DNA from: an uncultured Thiohalocapsa sp.
GTDB lineage: Bacteria > Pseudomonadota > Gammaproteobacteria > Chromatiales > Chromatiaceae
DNA: 62,412 bases
Direction: 5' to 3'
Assembly: GCF_913062725.1 (NCBI RefSeq)
Contig: NZ_CAJXWY010000021.1
Span: forward strand, 1-62,412
Made by a program: the position numbers and the translations under genes. Under the pieces are notes generated by a model that made no database searches, was not told the origin of the DNA, and was given only the letters and a program-made list of their open reading frames with translations. The number at the start of each line of letters is the position of its first letter. Position 1 is the stretch's first letter. This document shows positions 47,476 to 56,062 of the stretch, one piece after another.

Positions 47476-47973
47476 ATGAGCAAGCGCGAGCCGACGACCC
47501 AGGCGGTGCGGGCCCTGCGGGCGGCGGGCGTCGCCTTCGGCGGCCACCCCTATACTTACCAGCGCGGCGGCACGGCGGAATTCGCGGCCCAACTCGGCGT
47601 CGACGAGCATGTCGTCATCAAGACCCTGGTGATGGAAGACGACAACGCCGCGCCGCTGATGGTGCTCATGCACGGCGACCGCGAGGTGGCGACGGGACGC
47701 CTTGCCAGAGCCATCGCAGCAAAGCGGGTGCGGCCGTGCGCGCCGGCGGTGGCCCAAAAGCATTCCGGCTACCAGGTGGGCGGCACCTCGCCCTTCGGCA
47801 GCCGGCGCGCCTTGCCGGTCTACTGTGAGCGATCCATCGCCGACCTGCCGCGGGTGTACATCAACGGCGGTCAGCGCGGGTACATCATCTCACTGGCCAC
47901 CGCAGACCTGCTGCGGCTGCTGGCGCCGATCCTGGTGGATGTCGCCACAGCACCGCGCGCACAGGGGCATTGA
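47476..47973 (+). CDS. ybaK: YbaK/EbsC-type aminoacyl-tRNA deacylase (Cys-tRNA(Pro) deacylase)
   Basis: YbaK hydrolyses Cys-tRNAPro formed in error by prolyl-tRNA synthetase. The 165-residue product has the family features VIKTLVMEDDNAAPLMVLMH, the catalytic Lys near KHSGYQVGGTSPFGSRRALP, and YINGGQRGYIISLATADLL. The ATG at 47476 gives normal length. Confidence 0.92.
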   Translation: MSKREPTTQAVRALRAAGVAFGGHPYTYQRGGTAEFAAQLGVDEHVVIKTLVMEDDNAAPLMVLMHGDREVATGRLARAIAAKRVRPCAPAVAQKHSGYQVGGTSPFGSRRALPVYCERSIADLPRVYINGGQRGYIISLATADLLRLLAPILVDVATAPRAQGH

Positions 47974-47992
47974 AGACCGGCGCGCACCGGTG

Positions 47993-49057
47993 TCAACGCA
48001 CCGCCGCGCGCTGCACGAGGCTCGGCCGACGGCGGCCGAGCCGCCAGCGGCGATACCAGCCGAGATCCTTGCCGCAGACCACACGGCGGGTGCCATCGCA
48101 AGCGTCGATGCCGATTGCCGCGACGCTGCCCCGGCGCAGCATCGCCGGCAGGGGCGCAAGCCAGCGCTCCAGGCGATTGGCGGCACCGGCCCAGGCAGCC
48201 GGGTCGCGGTCCGCCAGGGCATCGTCCAGCGCCTCCCACAGCACCAGCACCCGGTCGCCGGCTGCATCGAGATCCGCGTCTACGCGCTCCCCGCACTGGG
48301 GCTGGTGCATCACCGCCGCCGCCGCGGCGAGCCCCGCCAACAAGGGCCCCGAGCCCACGACCCGACTCGGCGCCGCCGCCGGCGGCTGCCAGATGCCGCC
48401 GCCCCAGCACCACAGGCCGTTCACCGCCGGACGGCCGGCGGCCTCGCGCGCCTGGCTCACGGGATGCCGGAACAGCAGCATCTGCGCCTCGCTCATGAGG
48501 GCGGCCCAGCGCGAGGCATCGGCGCCCGTGGGCAGATAGGGGTCGATGTGCTGGCCCGTGACCTGCGCCAGGGGCGTGGTATGGAGGGCGGGCGGTGTGT
48601 CGCAGCGCAGATACCAGCGATCCGCCACCGGCGCATGCACCTGCATGCCATCCTGGGCGAAGTGTGCGTTCAGCGCCGCCACCAGCGCATCCGCCTCGGC
48701 GCGGCTGATGCCCAGATGGCGGGCATCGAAGAGCCGCAGCAGATCCCGGTCGGGGCGCAGATGCACCGGATCGGCGTGCAGCCACCAGCCCGCCCGGTCC
48801 CAGACCGGATCATCCGCGGCCAGCGCGTAAGGCGCGCTGGCCGCGGCGCCGAAGCGTGCCAGCAGCGTCGAGGGCAAGTCGCCGCAGGCGGCATCGGTGA
48901 CGCTGGCGGCATGCGCAAGCAGCAAATCCAAGGTGGGCGTCTGCGGCGGCGCGTCCGGCGCCGGCACCGGCCCGAGCAGGCCGGGCACGACGAGGTCGAG
49001 GGTGGCGGCGGTCGGCTGGCTTCGCGGGCTCATGGATGCTGGCGGCATTGGGGGCAT
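47993..49057 (-). CDS. Conserved proteobacterial protein of uncertain function (RpfE-type / phosphoglycerate-mutase-related)
   Basis: The 354-residue cytoplasmic protein has HLRPDRDLLRLFDARHLGIS, LNAHFAQDGMQVHAPVADRW, EAQMLLFRHPVSQAREAAGR and AVNGLWCWGGGIWQPP. From memory this resembles a family annotated inconsistently as RpfE-type regulatory protein or phosphoglycerate mutase-related; I am not certain. No catalytic residues of phosphoglycerate mutase are evident. Met9 (49033) is an alternative start. It is convergent with ybaK and lies downstream of prfC on the same strand. Confidence 0.6.
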   Translation of the reverse strand: MPPMPPASMSPRSQPTAATLDLVVPGLLGPVPAPDAPPQTPTLDLLLAHAASVTDAACGDLPSTLLARFGAAASAPYALAADDPVWDRAGWWLHADPVHLRPDRDLLRLFDARHLGISRAEADALVAALNAHFAQDGMQVHAPVADRWYLRCDTPPALHTTPLAQVTGQHIDPYLPTGADASRWAALMSEAQMLLFRHPVSQAREAAGRPAVNGLWCWGGGIWQPPAAAPSRVVGSGPLLAGLAAAAAVMHQPQCGERVDADLDAAGDRVLVLWEALDDALADRDPAAWAGAANRLERWLAPLPAMLRRGSVAAIGIDACDGTRRVVCGKDLGWYRRWRLGRRRPSLVQRAAVR

Positions 49058-49151
49058 TGAACGCGAATCTCGCGCGATTCACCTGCTGGGGGTTGCTGCG
49101 TCAAGCGCGTCAGGGGCGACGCCGGGCGGTCCGCTGTATCTGCCTGGCCCC

Positions 49152-50732
49152 TCACAGCTCCCGCGTCGCGGAGAAGCGAATCTGCGGCCAGCGCTCTTCG
49201 GTGAGCTGCAGATTCACCCGCGTCGGCGCCAGGTAGACCAGCTGGTCGTCGCCGTCGAGGGCCAGGTTGTCGTGGGCCTTGGTCTTGAACTGCTCCAGCA
49301 GCTTGGGGTCGTCGCAGTTGACCCAGCGGGCGGTCTGCACGGACACGGGCTCGACGACGGCCTCGACGCCATACTCGTCCTTGAGCCGGTAGGCGGCCAC
49401 ATCGAACTGCAGCACGCCGACGGCGCCCAGGATCATGTCGTTGTTCCTGAGCGGACGAAACACCTGGGTGGCGCCCTCCTCGCAGAGCTGCAGCACGCCC
49501 TTGTGCAGTGCCTTGGTCTTGAGGGGGTCTTTCAGCACCACGCGGCGGAACAGCTCCGGGGCGAAATACGGAATGCCGCCGTACTTGAGGTGCTCACCTT
49601 CGGTAAAGGTGTCGCCGATCTGGATGGTGCCGTGGTTGTGCAGGCCGATGATGTCGCCCGGCCAGGCCTCGTCCACGCGCTTGCGCTCGTCCGCCTGAAA
49701 GGTGATGGCGTTGGCCACCTGCACCGTCTTGGCGGTGCGCGCATGGCGCATCTTCATGCCCTGCTTGTAGCTGCCGGAGCACACCCGCAGGAAGGCCACG
49801 CGATCGCGGTGGGCCGGGTCCATGTTCGCCTGGATCTTGAAGACGAAGCCCGAGAACTTGCCCTCTTCCGGGTCCACACTGCGGCCGCCCGCCTCCCGCG
49901 GGCGCGGCGGCGGGGCGTACTCCACGAAGGCGTCCAGCAGCTCCTTGACGCCGAAGTTGTTGATGGCGGAGCCGAAGAACACCGGCGTCTGCCTGCCCGC
50001 GCGGTAGGCATCGAGATCCAGCGGGTGGCTCGCGCCCTGCACCAGCTCCAGCTCGTCACGCAGCTCGGCGGCCTGATCGCCCAGCAGCTCGTCCATGCGC
50101 GGATTGTGGAGTCCCTCGATGACCTCGCCGGCCTGGATCTTGCCGCCGTGGGTGGCGCTGAACAGATGCGTGCAGTCGTGGCGCAGGTCGTAGACGCCCT
50201 TGAAGCGCTTGCCCATGCCGATGGGCCAGGTCACCGGGGCGCACTGGATCTGCAGCACGTCTTCGATTTCGTCCAGGATCTCGATGGCCTCGCGCCCCTC
50301 GCGGTCGAGCTTGTTGACGAAGGTGAGGATGGGCGTGGTGCGCAGCCGGCAGACCTCCATCAGCTTGATGGTGCGCGCCTCCACGCCCTTGGCGGCGTCG
50401 ATGACCATGAGCGCGGAGTCCACCGCCGTGAGGGTGCGGTAGGTGTCCTCGGAGAAGTCCGCGTGGCCGGGGGTATCGAGCAGGTTGACGATGGACTCGC
50501 CGTAGGGGAACTGCATGACCGACGAGGTCACGGAGATGCCGCGCTGCTTCTCCAGCTCCATCCAGTCCGAGGTCGCGTGCCGCGCCGCCTTGCGGCCCTT
50601 GACGGTGCCGGCCATCTGGATGGCGCCGCCGAACAGGAGCAGCTTCTCGGTGAGCGTGGTCTTACCCGCGTCCGGGTGGGAGATGATCGCGAAGGTGCGC
50701 CGTCGCGCGACCTGGTCGTGGAGTCGGGACAT
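49152..50732 (-). CDS. prfC: Peptide chain release factor 3
   Basis: RF3 is the GTPase that recycles RF1/RF2. The 526-residue protein has the P-loop [20 protein letters not shown], switch region [33 protein letters not shown] and [20 protein letters not shown]-type motifs are absent, as expected for RF3 rather than EF-G. Length equals the E. coli protein (529). A perfect -10 box TATAAT lies upstream at 50776-50771. Confidence 0.97.
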   Translation of the reverse strand: MSRLHDQVARRRTFAIISHPDAGKTTLTEKLLLFGGAIQMAGTVKGRKAARHATSDWMELEKQRGISVTSSVMQFPYGESIVNLLDTPGHADFSEDTYRTLTAVDSALMVIDAAKGVEARTIKLMEVCRLRTTPILTFVNKLDREGREAIEILDEIEDVLQIQCAPVTWPIGMGKRFKGVYDLRHDCTHLFSATHGGKIQAGEVIEGLHNPRMDELLGDQAAELRDELELVQGASHPLDLDAYRAGRQTPVFFGSAINNFGVKELLDAFVEYAPPPRPREAGGRSVDPEEGKFSGFVFKIQANMDPAHRDRVAFLRVCSGSYKQGMKMRHARTAKTVQVANAITFQADERKRVDEAWPGDIIGLHNHGTIQIGDTFTEGEHLKYGGIPYFAPELFRRVVLKDPLKTKALHKGVLQLCEEGATQVFRPLRNNDMILGAVGVLQFDVAAYRLKDEYGVEAVVEPVSVQTARWVNCDDPKLLEQFKTKAHDNLALDGDDQLVYLAPTRVNLQLTEERWPQIRFSATREL

Positions 50733-51087
50733 TGGGGTAGGCGTCGGCTAAGGCCTTGAGGAAACGTACCATTATAGACCCGGCATGGGTCGATTTGCGG
50801 CTCGGGCTGCGGCGGGGCGGCTGTTCGGGTCAACCTGATAGCGCTTTGCGACATTTGCAACACGCTTGCGCAAAGGCGCCGAAAGCCGCAGCATTGGGGT
50901 TGTTGGGAATGCTGACTATTGACAGCCCCAAACCTCGGCGCCGACGGGCCCACCGTGCCGGAGTGAGGCGTCGCCGTGGCGATCGGCGCGCCCATCGCCG
51001 CCGGCCGGGCCCCAGGGCGCGCCAGCAGCGGATCGATGCGACCGCAGCACCCGCCCCCATCACCAGGACCAGCGAGCGGTACCCAGC
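50733..51087. other. Divergent spacer prfC / moxR with two hairpins
   Basis: This 355-base region has no gene. It holds a prfC -10 box (TATAAT, minus strand, 50776-50771, weak -35) and two inverted repeats toward moxR: CTTTGCG/CGCAAAG (50844-50850 and 50869-50875) and CAGCATT/AATGCTG (50889-50895 and 50908-50914). Both are perfect 7-bp pairs. They could be operators or leader hairpins of the Bat operon. Confidence 0.5.
50771..50776 (-). promoter_or_regulatory. -10 box (TATAAT) upstream of prfC
   Basis: The minus strand reads GGGTC TATAAT GGTACG, a perfect -10 hexamer 39 bases before the prfC ATG. The expected -35 position (around CGCAAA) is poor, so an activator may be needed or the match may be chance. 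Confidence 0.45.
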
Positions 51088-52044
51088 ATGACCCCGGCAG
51101 AGCTCACCCCCGTGCGCGAGCACATCGCATCGCGCATCATCGGCCAGCGCAAATTCATCGACAGCATGCTGGTGTGCCTGCTGAGCGACGGCCATCTGCT
51201 GGTGGAGGGCATGCCCGGGCTGGCCAAGACGACGGCGGTCAAGGCCCTGGCCGAGGCCATCGAAGGCGACTTCCATCGCATCCAGTTCACCCCGGACCTA
51301 CTGCCGTCTGACCTGATCGGCACGGATATTTATCGCCACGAGCAGGGTGAGTTCGAGTTCCGCCCGGGGCCGCTGTTCCACAATGTGCTGCTGGCGGACG
51401 AGGTGAACCGGGCGCCGGCCAAGGTGCAGTCGGCGCTGCTGGAGGCCATGGCCGAGCACCAGATCACCGTCGGCCAGCGCACCTATCCGCTGCCCAAGCT
51501 ATTCATGGTGCTGGCCACCCAGAACCCGGTGGAGCAGGAGGGCACCTACCACCTGCCGGAGGCGCAGCTGGACCGCTTCTTGATGCAGGCGGTGGTGACC
51601 TATCCCACCCGCGAAGAAGAGCTGGAGATCCTGGCGCTGGACAGCCGCCAGCAGACCGGGCCCGAGCCCGAGCCCGCCGCGCCCCTGAGTCAGGAGCAGC
51701 TCTTTCGGATGCGCCGCGCCGTGGCCGAGCTCTACCTCGACCCCAAGCTGCACAGCTACATCGTCGACCTGGTGCAGGCCACACGCCACCCGAAGCTCTA
51801 TGACGCCGACCTCGCGCGCTGGTGCCGCTTCGGCGCCTCGCCGCGGGCGAGTATCGCGCTGGCCCGCTGCGCCCGCGCCCGGGCCTGGCTGGACGGCGAT
51901 GACTTCGTCGCCCCCCATCACATCCAGCTCGTCGCCCCCGAGATCCTGCGCCACCGCCTGCTGCTCACCTTTGAGGCCGAAGCCGAGGGCATCACGACGG
52001 ATGAGTTCGTGAACCGGTTGCTGAATCTGGTGGCGATTCCCTGA
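51088..52044 (+). CDS. MoxR-family AAA+ ATPase
   Basis: MoxR ATPases act as chaperones with the VWA proteins encoded beside them. The 318-residue protein has RIIGQRKFIDSMLVCLLSDG, Walker A HLLVEGMPGLAKTTAVKAL, FTPDLLPSDLIGTDIYRHEQ, Walker B HNVLLADEVNRAPAKVQSAL, sensor MVLATQNPVEQEGTYHLPEA and the C-terminal lid. It heads the operon moxR-DUF58-DUF4381-batABCD. Confidence 0.95.
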   Translation: MTPAELTPVREHIASRIIGQRKFIDSMLVCLLSDGHLLVEGMPGLAKTTAVKALAEAIEGDFHRIQFTPDLLPSDLIGTDIYRHEQGEFEFRPGPLFHNVLLADEVNRAPAKVQSALLEAMAEHQITVGQRTYPLPKLFMVLATQNPVEQEGTYHLPEAQLDRFLMQAVVTYPTREEELEILALDSRQQTGPEPEPAAPLSQEQLFRMRRAVAELYLDPKLHSYIVDLVQATRHPKLYDADLARWCRFGASPRASIALARCARARAWLDGDDFVAPHHIQLVAPEILRHRLLLTFEAEAEGITTDEFVNRLLNLVAIP

Positions 52045-52221
52045 GATGGGGGTCAGCGCTCAGCACCAACGACCCGAGCCCGGGCGCGGCTGTCAGTCCG
52101 GCGGGCAACGTGCACCGGCGCGCGCAAGCCGCTGCGCCCGTCGCATGCACCCCGCGGAGCCGAACCGCCTGCACCGCGGCCATCGCCGGCGCGGCGCGCG
52201 CGCCGCCACCCGTGCCGCCCC

Positions 52222-53139
52222 ATGAGCCTGTACCCCCGCCTCGACGACCTGCTGGAGCTGCGCCACCAGGCCCACACCCTGGGGGTGCCGTCGCACCACC
52301 TGGTGAACTCGACGTTCGCCGGGCTCTACGCCTCGGTGTTCCGCGGCGCCGGCATCAATTTCGAGGAGGTGCGCGAGTACCGCCAGGGTGACGATATCCG
52401 CCACATGGACTGGAAGGTCACCGCCCGCTTCAACGAGCCGCACCTCAAGGTGTTCCGCGAAGAGCGCGAGCGCAGCGTCGTGCTCTGTGTGGACCGCGGC
52501 CCACACATGGGCTTCGGCACCCGCGGCACTTTCAAGTCGGTGCAGGCGGCGCGTGCGGCGGCGCTCATCGGCTGGGCCGCAAGCCGGCTCAACGACCGCG
52601 TCGGCGGCATGGCCTTCGGCGACCCGCTGGCCGGCCTCCAGCACTTTCGCCCGGCGCGCGGGCGGCGCGCACTCTGGCAGCTGCTGCGCACCCTCACCCA
52701 GCCGGCGGCGGAGCAGACCGCCTCCATCGACTGTCTGGCCGGCGCCCTGCGCCGGGCCACGCGGGGGCTGCCCACGGGCTCGCTGGTGTTCGTCATCGCC
52801 GATCTGAACCGCGAAGTGCGCGAGCTGGAAGGCGTGCTCGGCAACCTGGTGCAGCGCAGCTCGGTGGTGGTGCTGCCCGTGGACGACCCGGCGGACTGGA
52901 ACATGCCGGCGATGGGGAGCGTCACCTTCACCGCCACCGACGGCACCCTGGTGGAGATCGACACCGACGACGCCGCCGCCGCCCGCGCCTATCGCGACGC
53001 CTGGCAGCAGCGCCGCGACACCCTCAAAGCCATCACCAACCGCCTCAACGTGATTCTGATGCCCATCCGCACCGACCGCGAGATCCACCTGAGCCTGATC
53101 CACAGCCTGGAGCAGCGGGCGCGGGCCAGAAGCATCTAG
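52222..53139 (+). CDS. DUF58 protein (VWA-related), MoxR partner
   Basis: The 305-residue protein shows the DUF58 core: AGLYASVFRGAGINFEEVRE and YRQGDDIRHMDWKVTARFNE, then PHLKVFREERERSVVLCVDR, a VWA-like segment. The second half (GSLVFVIADLNREVRELEGV) continues a VWA-like fold, with a DRGPHM in place of a classical MIDAS DxSxS. It has no signal peptide. The 177-base gap after moxR is free of genes. Confidence 0.93.
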   Translation: MSLYPRLDDLLELRHQAHTLGVPSHHLVNSTFAGLYASVFRGAGINFEEVREYRQGDDIRHMDWKVTARFNEPHLKVFREERERSVVLCVDRGPHMGFGTRGTFKSVQAARAAALIGWAASRLNDRVGGMAFGDPLAGLQHFRPARGRRALWQLLRTLTQPAAEQTASIDCLAGALRRATRGLPTGSLVFVIADLNREVRELEGVLGNLVQRSSVVVLPVDDPADWNMPAMGSVTFTATDGTLVEIDTDDAAAARAYRDAWQQRRDTLKAITNRLNVILMPIRTDREIHLSLIHSLEQRARARSI

Positions 53140-53220
53140 GTTGCCGGGCGCCAGGCTCCGGGACACGTGCCCGGGAACGCGCGCCAACCCCGACTCTCCC
53201 AACCCTCGCCCCGCAACAGC

Positions 53221-53853
53221 ATGGATCCCACCCAGCTCCGCGACATCCACGTGACCATGGGCCATCCCTGGTGGCCGCCGGCGCCCGGCTGGTGGCTCCT
53301 CGCCGGCGCCCTGGTGGCGCTGGGGCTGCTGCTCTGGCGCTATGATCCGCGCTGGCGGCTGTATGTGCCGCTGCCGGTGATCACGCTCGGCACCTGGCGC
53401 TGGGAGGCGGCGCAGGCATTGCGGGCGCTGCGCAGACGCCTGACCCACGAGCCGGTGAAGCCCGTCGCCACCGAGCTCTCCGAGCTGTTGCGACGCATCG
53501 CCATGGCCCGCCATGGCCGGGCCGCCTGCGCGGGGCTCCATGGCGAGGCGTGGCTTGCCTGGCTCAGCGACCATGATCCCCGTGGCTTCGACTGGCGCCG
53601 TGATGGCCAACCCCTGCTCACGGCGCCCTATGCCCGGCCGGCGGCGGCCGACACCCAGCGCGAAAGCGTCCGCCAGCTGCTGGATGCCGGCATGGAATGG
53701 GTGGCGGCCCCGGACCCCAAGCCCGAACGGCGCCGGCGTCGCCTGCCGGGCTGGCTGCAACGGCCCGTCGCCAGCGTCGCGCAGCAGCTGCGGCGACGCC
53801 GGCCTGCACCTGAGCCGGCGCCGGTGCAGACCCGGGCACAGGATACCGTTTGA
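53221..53853 (+). CDS. DUF4381 membrane protein of the Bat operon
   Basis: The 210-residue protein starts MDPTQLRDIHVTMGHPWWPP and has one transmembrane helix (APGWWLLAGALVALGLLLWR, about residues 21-40), then a charged helical region (AAQALRALRRRLTHEPVKPV). This is the usual DUF4381 arrangement, found between DUF58 and batA genes. The later ATG at 53221 was chosen over an upstream codon because it matches the conserved start. Confidence 0.88.
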   Translation: MDPTQLRDIHVTMGHPWWPPAPGWWLLAGALVALGLLLWRYDPRWRLYVPLPVITLGTWRWEAAQALRALRRRLTHEPVKPVATELSELLRRIAMARHGRAACAGLHGEAWLAWLSDHDPRGFDWRRDGQPLLTAPYARPAAADTQRESVRQLLDAGMEWVAAPDPKPERRRRRLPGWLQRPVASVAQQLRRRRPAPEPAPVQTRAQDTV

Positions 53854-53872
53854 CCCAAGGCGGCGGTCTGTG

Positions 53873-54934
53873 ATGATGCTGTTCGACTTCCAATGGCCCT
53901 GGTTTGCGCTGCTGCTGCCGCTACCGCTGCTGTTGCCGCTGATCTGGCGTGAGCGCCCGCCGCAGCCCGGGGAGACACCACGCGAGGAACAGCCGGAAGG
54001 CGAGCGCATCACCCTGTTGCACCCGCATATCGAACAGCTGCGCGCCGCCTACCAGACCCGGCGGCCGCGCCGGCCGCTGGCGGGCTGGCTGCACCGGATA
54101 CTGCTGTACCTGGTTTGGGTGGGACTGGTGCTGGCGTTGATGCGCCCGCAATGGCTGGCGCCGCACACCGAGGTCTCGGCGCCTGGCTACGACCTGATGC
54201 TCGCCGTGGACGCCTCACACTCCATGGACGCGCTGGACTTCACCGTCGAGGGCCGGCAAGTGAGCCGCATGCAGGTGGTCAAGGGCGTCATGGGCCGTTT
54301 CATCGATGAGCGCGCCGGCGACCGCATCGGGCTGATCATCTTCGGCAGCGGCGCCTACGTACTCTCGCCGCTCACCATCGATCGCGCCGCCGTGCACATG
54401 CTGCTGGAGCGGGTGGTGCCGAGTATCGCCGGCGGCAGCACGGCCTTGGGTGACGCCGTCGCCCTGGGCGTGAAGAAGCTCCGGGACCGCCCGCCGGGGT
54501 CGCGGGTGATGATCCTCATCGCCGACGGCGACAACACCGCGGGCAACTTTCAGCCCCTGGAGTCGGCGCAGCTCGCACGCATGGCCGGCGTGCGCATCTA
54601 TGTCATCGGCGTCGGCAGCAACCAGGCGCGCATTCCAATCCTGCACGAGGGGCAGATCGAATACTGGGATGATCTCACCATGGATGAGGACACCCTGCAG
54701 CGCCTCGCCGAAATCACCGGCGGCGCCTATTTCCGTGCCACAGACACCCGCGCGCTGGAGGAAATCAGTCGGCGGATCGCGGAACTGGAAAAGACCGAAA
54801 CCGAGACCCGCACGGCCTATCTGCCACAACCGCTGTATCGGTGGCCGCTGGGGCTGTCGCTGGCCGCGCTGCTGGCGCTGGGGTTGTTTCCCGAGGGCCG
54901 GCGACGCTTCGTCGTGCGGCAGGCCAGCCGCTAA
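53873..54934 (+). CDS. batA: BatA: VWA-domain membrane protein
   Basis: The 353-residue protein has two N-terminal helices (WFALLLPLPLLLPLIW and ILLYLVWVGLVLALMRPQWL). A periplasmic-type VWA domain with MIDAS motif DASHSM, then TALGDAVALGVKKLRD and IADGDNTAGNFQP follow, with a C-terminal helix. The spacing and gene order identify the BatA position. It starts 19 bases after the DUF4381 gene stop. Confidence 0.92.
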   Translation: MMLFDFQWPWFALLLPLPLLLPLIWRERPPQPGETPREEQPEGERITLLHPHIEQLRAAYQTRRPRRPLAGWLHRILLYLVWVGLVLALMRPQWLAPHTEVSAPGYDLMLAVDASHSMDALDFTVEGRQVSRMQVVKGVMGRFIDERAGDRIGLIIFGSGAYVLSPLTIDRAAVHMLLERVVPSIAGGSTALGDAVALGVKKLRDRPPGSRVMILIADGDNTAGNFQPLESAQLARMAGVRIYVIGVGSNQARIPILHEGQIEYWDDLTMDEDTLQRLAEITGGAYFRATDTRALEEISRRIAELEKTETETRTAYLPQPLYRWPLGLSLAALLALGLFPEGRRRFVVRQASR

Positions 54935-54979
54935 TCGGGCCGCGCACAACCGGGCGCAGCACCCGCTGACACGAGCAGT

Positions 54980-56062
54980 ATGAACGCAACCGGCTTCCAT
55001 TTCGCCGAGCCCGCCTGGTTCTGGGGTCTGCTGGCACTGCCCGCCGTCGCCTGGTGGCTGTGGCGCAGCGCCGCCCGCGCCGCCAAGACACCGGTGCATC
55101 GCTACGCAGACCCACAGCTGCTGCCGCACCTGGCGGGCACCCGCGCCCTGGCGGGCCCGGAGCGGTGGAGTCGCTTCTTCGCCTGGGCGAGCCTCTGGCT
55201 GCTGTTGCTCACGGCCATGGCCGGCCCGCGCTGGGACTACACCGACGTGCGGCTCTTCCAACCCGGCGACAACCTGTTGATCCTGCTCGATGTGTCCCGC
55301 TCCATGGAGACGGCTGACGTCGCCCCCAGCCGCCTCGCCCGGGCCCGTCAGGAGATTCAGGATCTGATCATGCAGAACCGGCGCCTGCGGCTCGGCCTCA
55401 TCGCCTTCGCGTCCTCGCCGCACGTGGTGGCGCCGGTCACCGAAGACAGCCGCACCATCCTGCTGGCGCTGCCGGCGCTGGCCACGGACCTGGCCCGACT
55501 CCAGGGCAGCCGCCTGCATGCGGCGCTGGACCGCGCCGAGATCCTGCTGCAGGCGCTGCCGGCGGACAGCGCCCGTTCGCTGCTGCTCATCAGCGACGGC
55601 GACTTCGACGAGTCAGACCTCACCGAGCGTGTCGCCGCCCTCGCCGACGGCGGTGTCGCCGTGCATGTGCTCGGTATCGGCACCGAGGGCGGCGGCGAGG
55701 TCCCCGGCCCCCGCGGCTCCCCCCTGGTGGATCCGGACGGCGAGCCGGTGCGCTCCGCACTGGACGCCGACCGACTGCAAGCCTTGGCGGACGCCGGTGG
55801 CGGTCTCTACCGCGAGGCCGACTACCGCGACACCGACACCCGGGACATCCTGGCCGCCGCCGCCCGCAGCAAACTGCCGCCCCAGGCGAGCGACGAGCGC
55901 AGCCGTGTCTGGCACGAGCGCTTCTACCTGCCCGTGGCTTTGCTGTTGCTCCTGCTGCTGCCCCGCTTCAAGGGCCGCGCGGGCGTCCAAGGATCGCGGG
56001 CGGCGACGGCGCGCGGACAGCCGCAACAGACGGCGGCGTCACGTCCGGAGGCGACGGTATGA
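54980..56062 (+). CDS. batB: BatB: VWA-domain membrane protein
   Basis: The 360-residue protein has helices at about residues 12-29 and 66-82, a VWA domain with MIDAS DVSRSM (residues 104-109), LISDGDFDESDLTERVAALA, and a C-terminal helix (FYLPVALLLLLLLPRFKG). It overlaps batC by 4 bases (ATGA). BatA and BatB form a pair in MoxR-Bat systems. Confidence 0.92.
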   Translation: MNATGFHFAEPAWFWGLLALPAVAWWLWRSAARAAKTPVHRYADPQLLPHLAGTRALAGPERWSRFFAWASLWLLLLTAMAGPRWDYTDVRLFQPGDNLLILLDVSRSMETADVAPSRLARARQEIQDLIMQNRRLRLGLIAFASSPHVVAPVTEDSRTILLALPALATDLARLQGSRLHAALDRAEILLQALPADSARSLLLISDGDFDESDLTERVAALADGGVAVHVLGIGTEGGGEVPGPRGSPLVDPDGEPVRSALDADRLQALADAGGGLYREADYRDTDTRDILAAAARSKLPPQASDERSRVWHERFYLPVALLLLLLLPRFKGRAGVQGSRAATARGQPQQTAASRPEATV

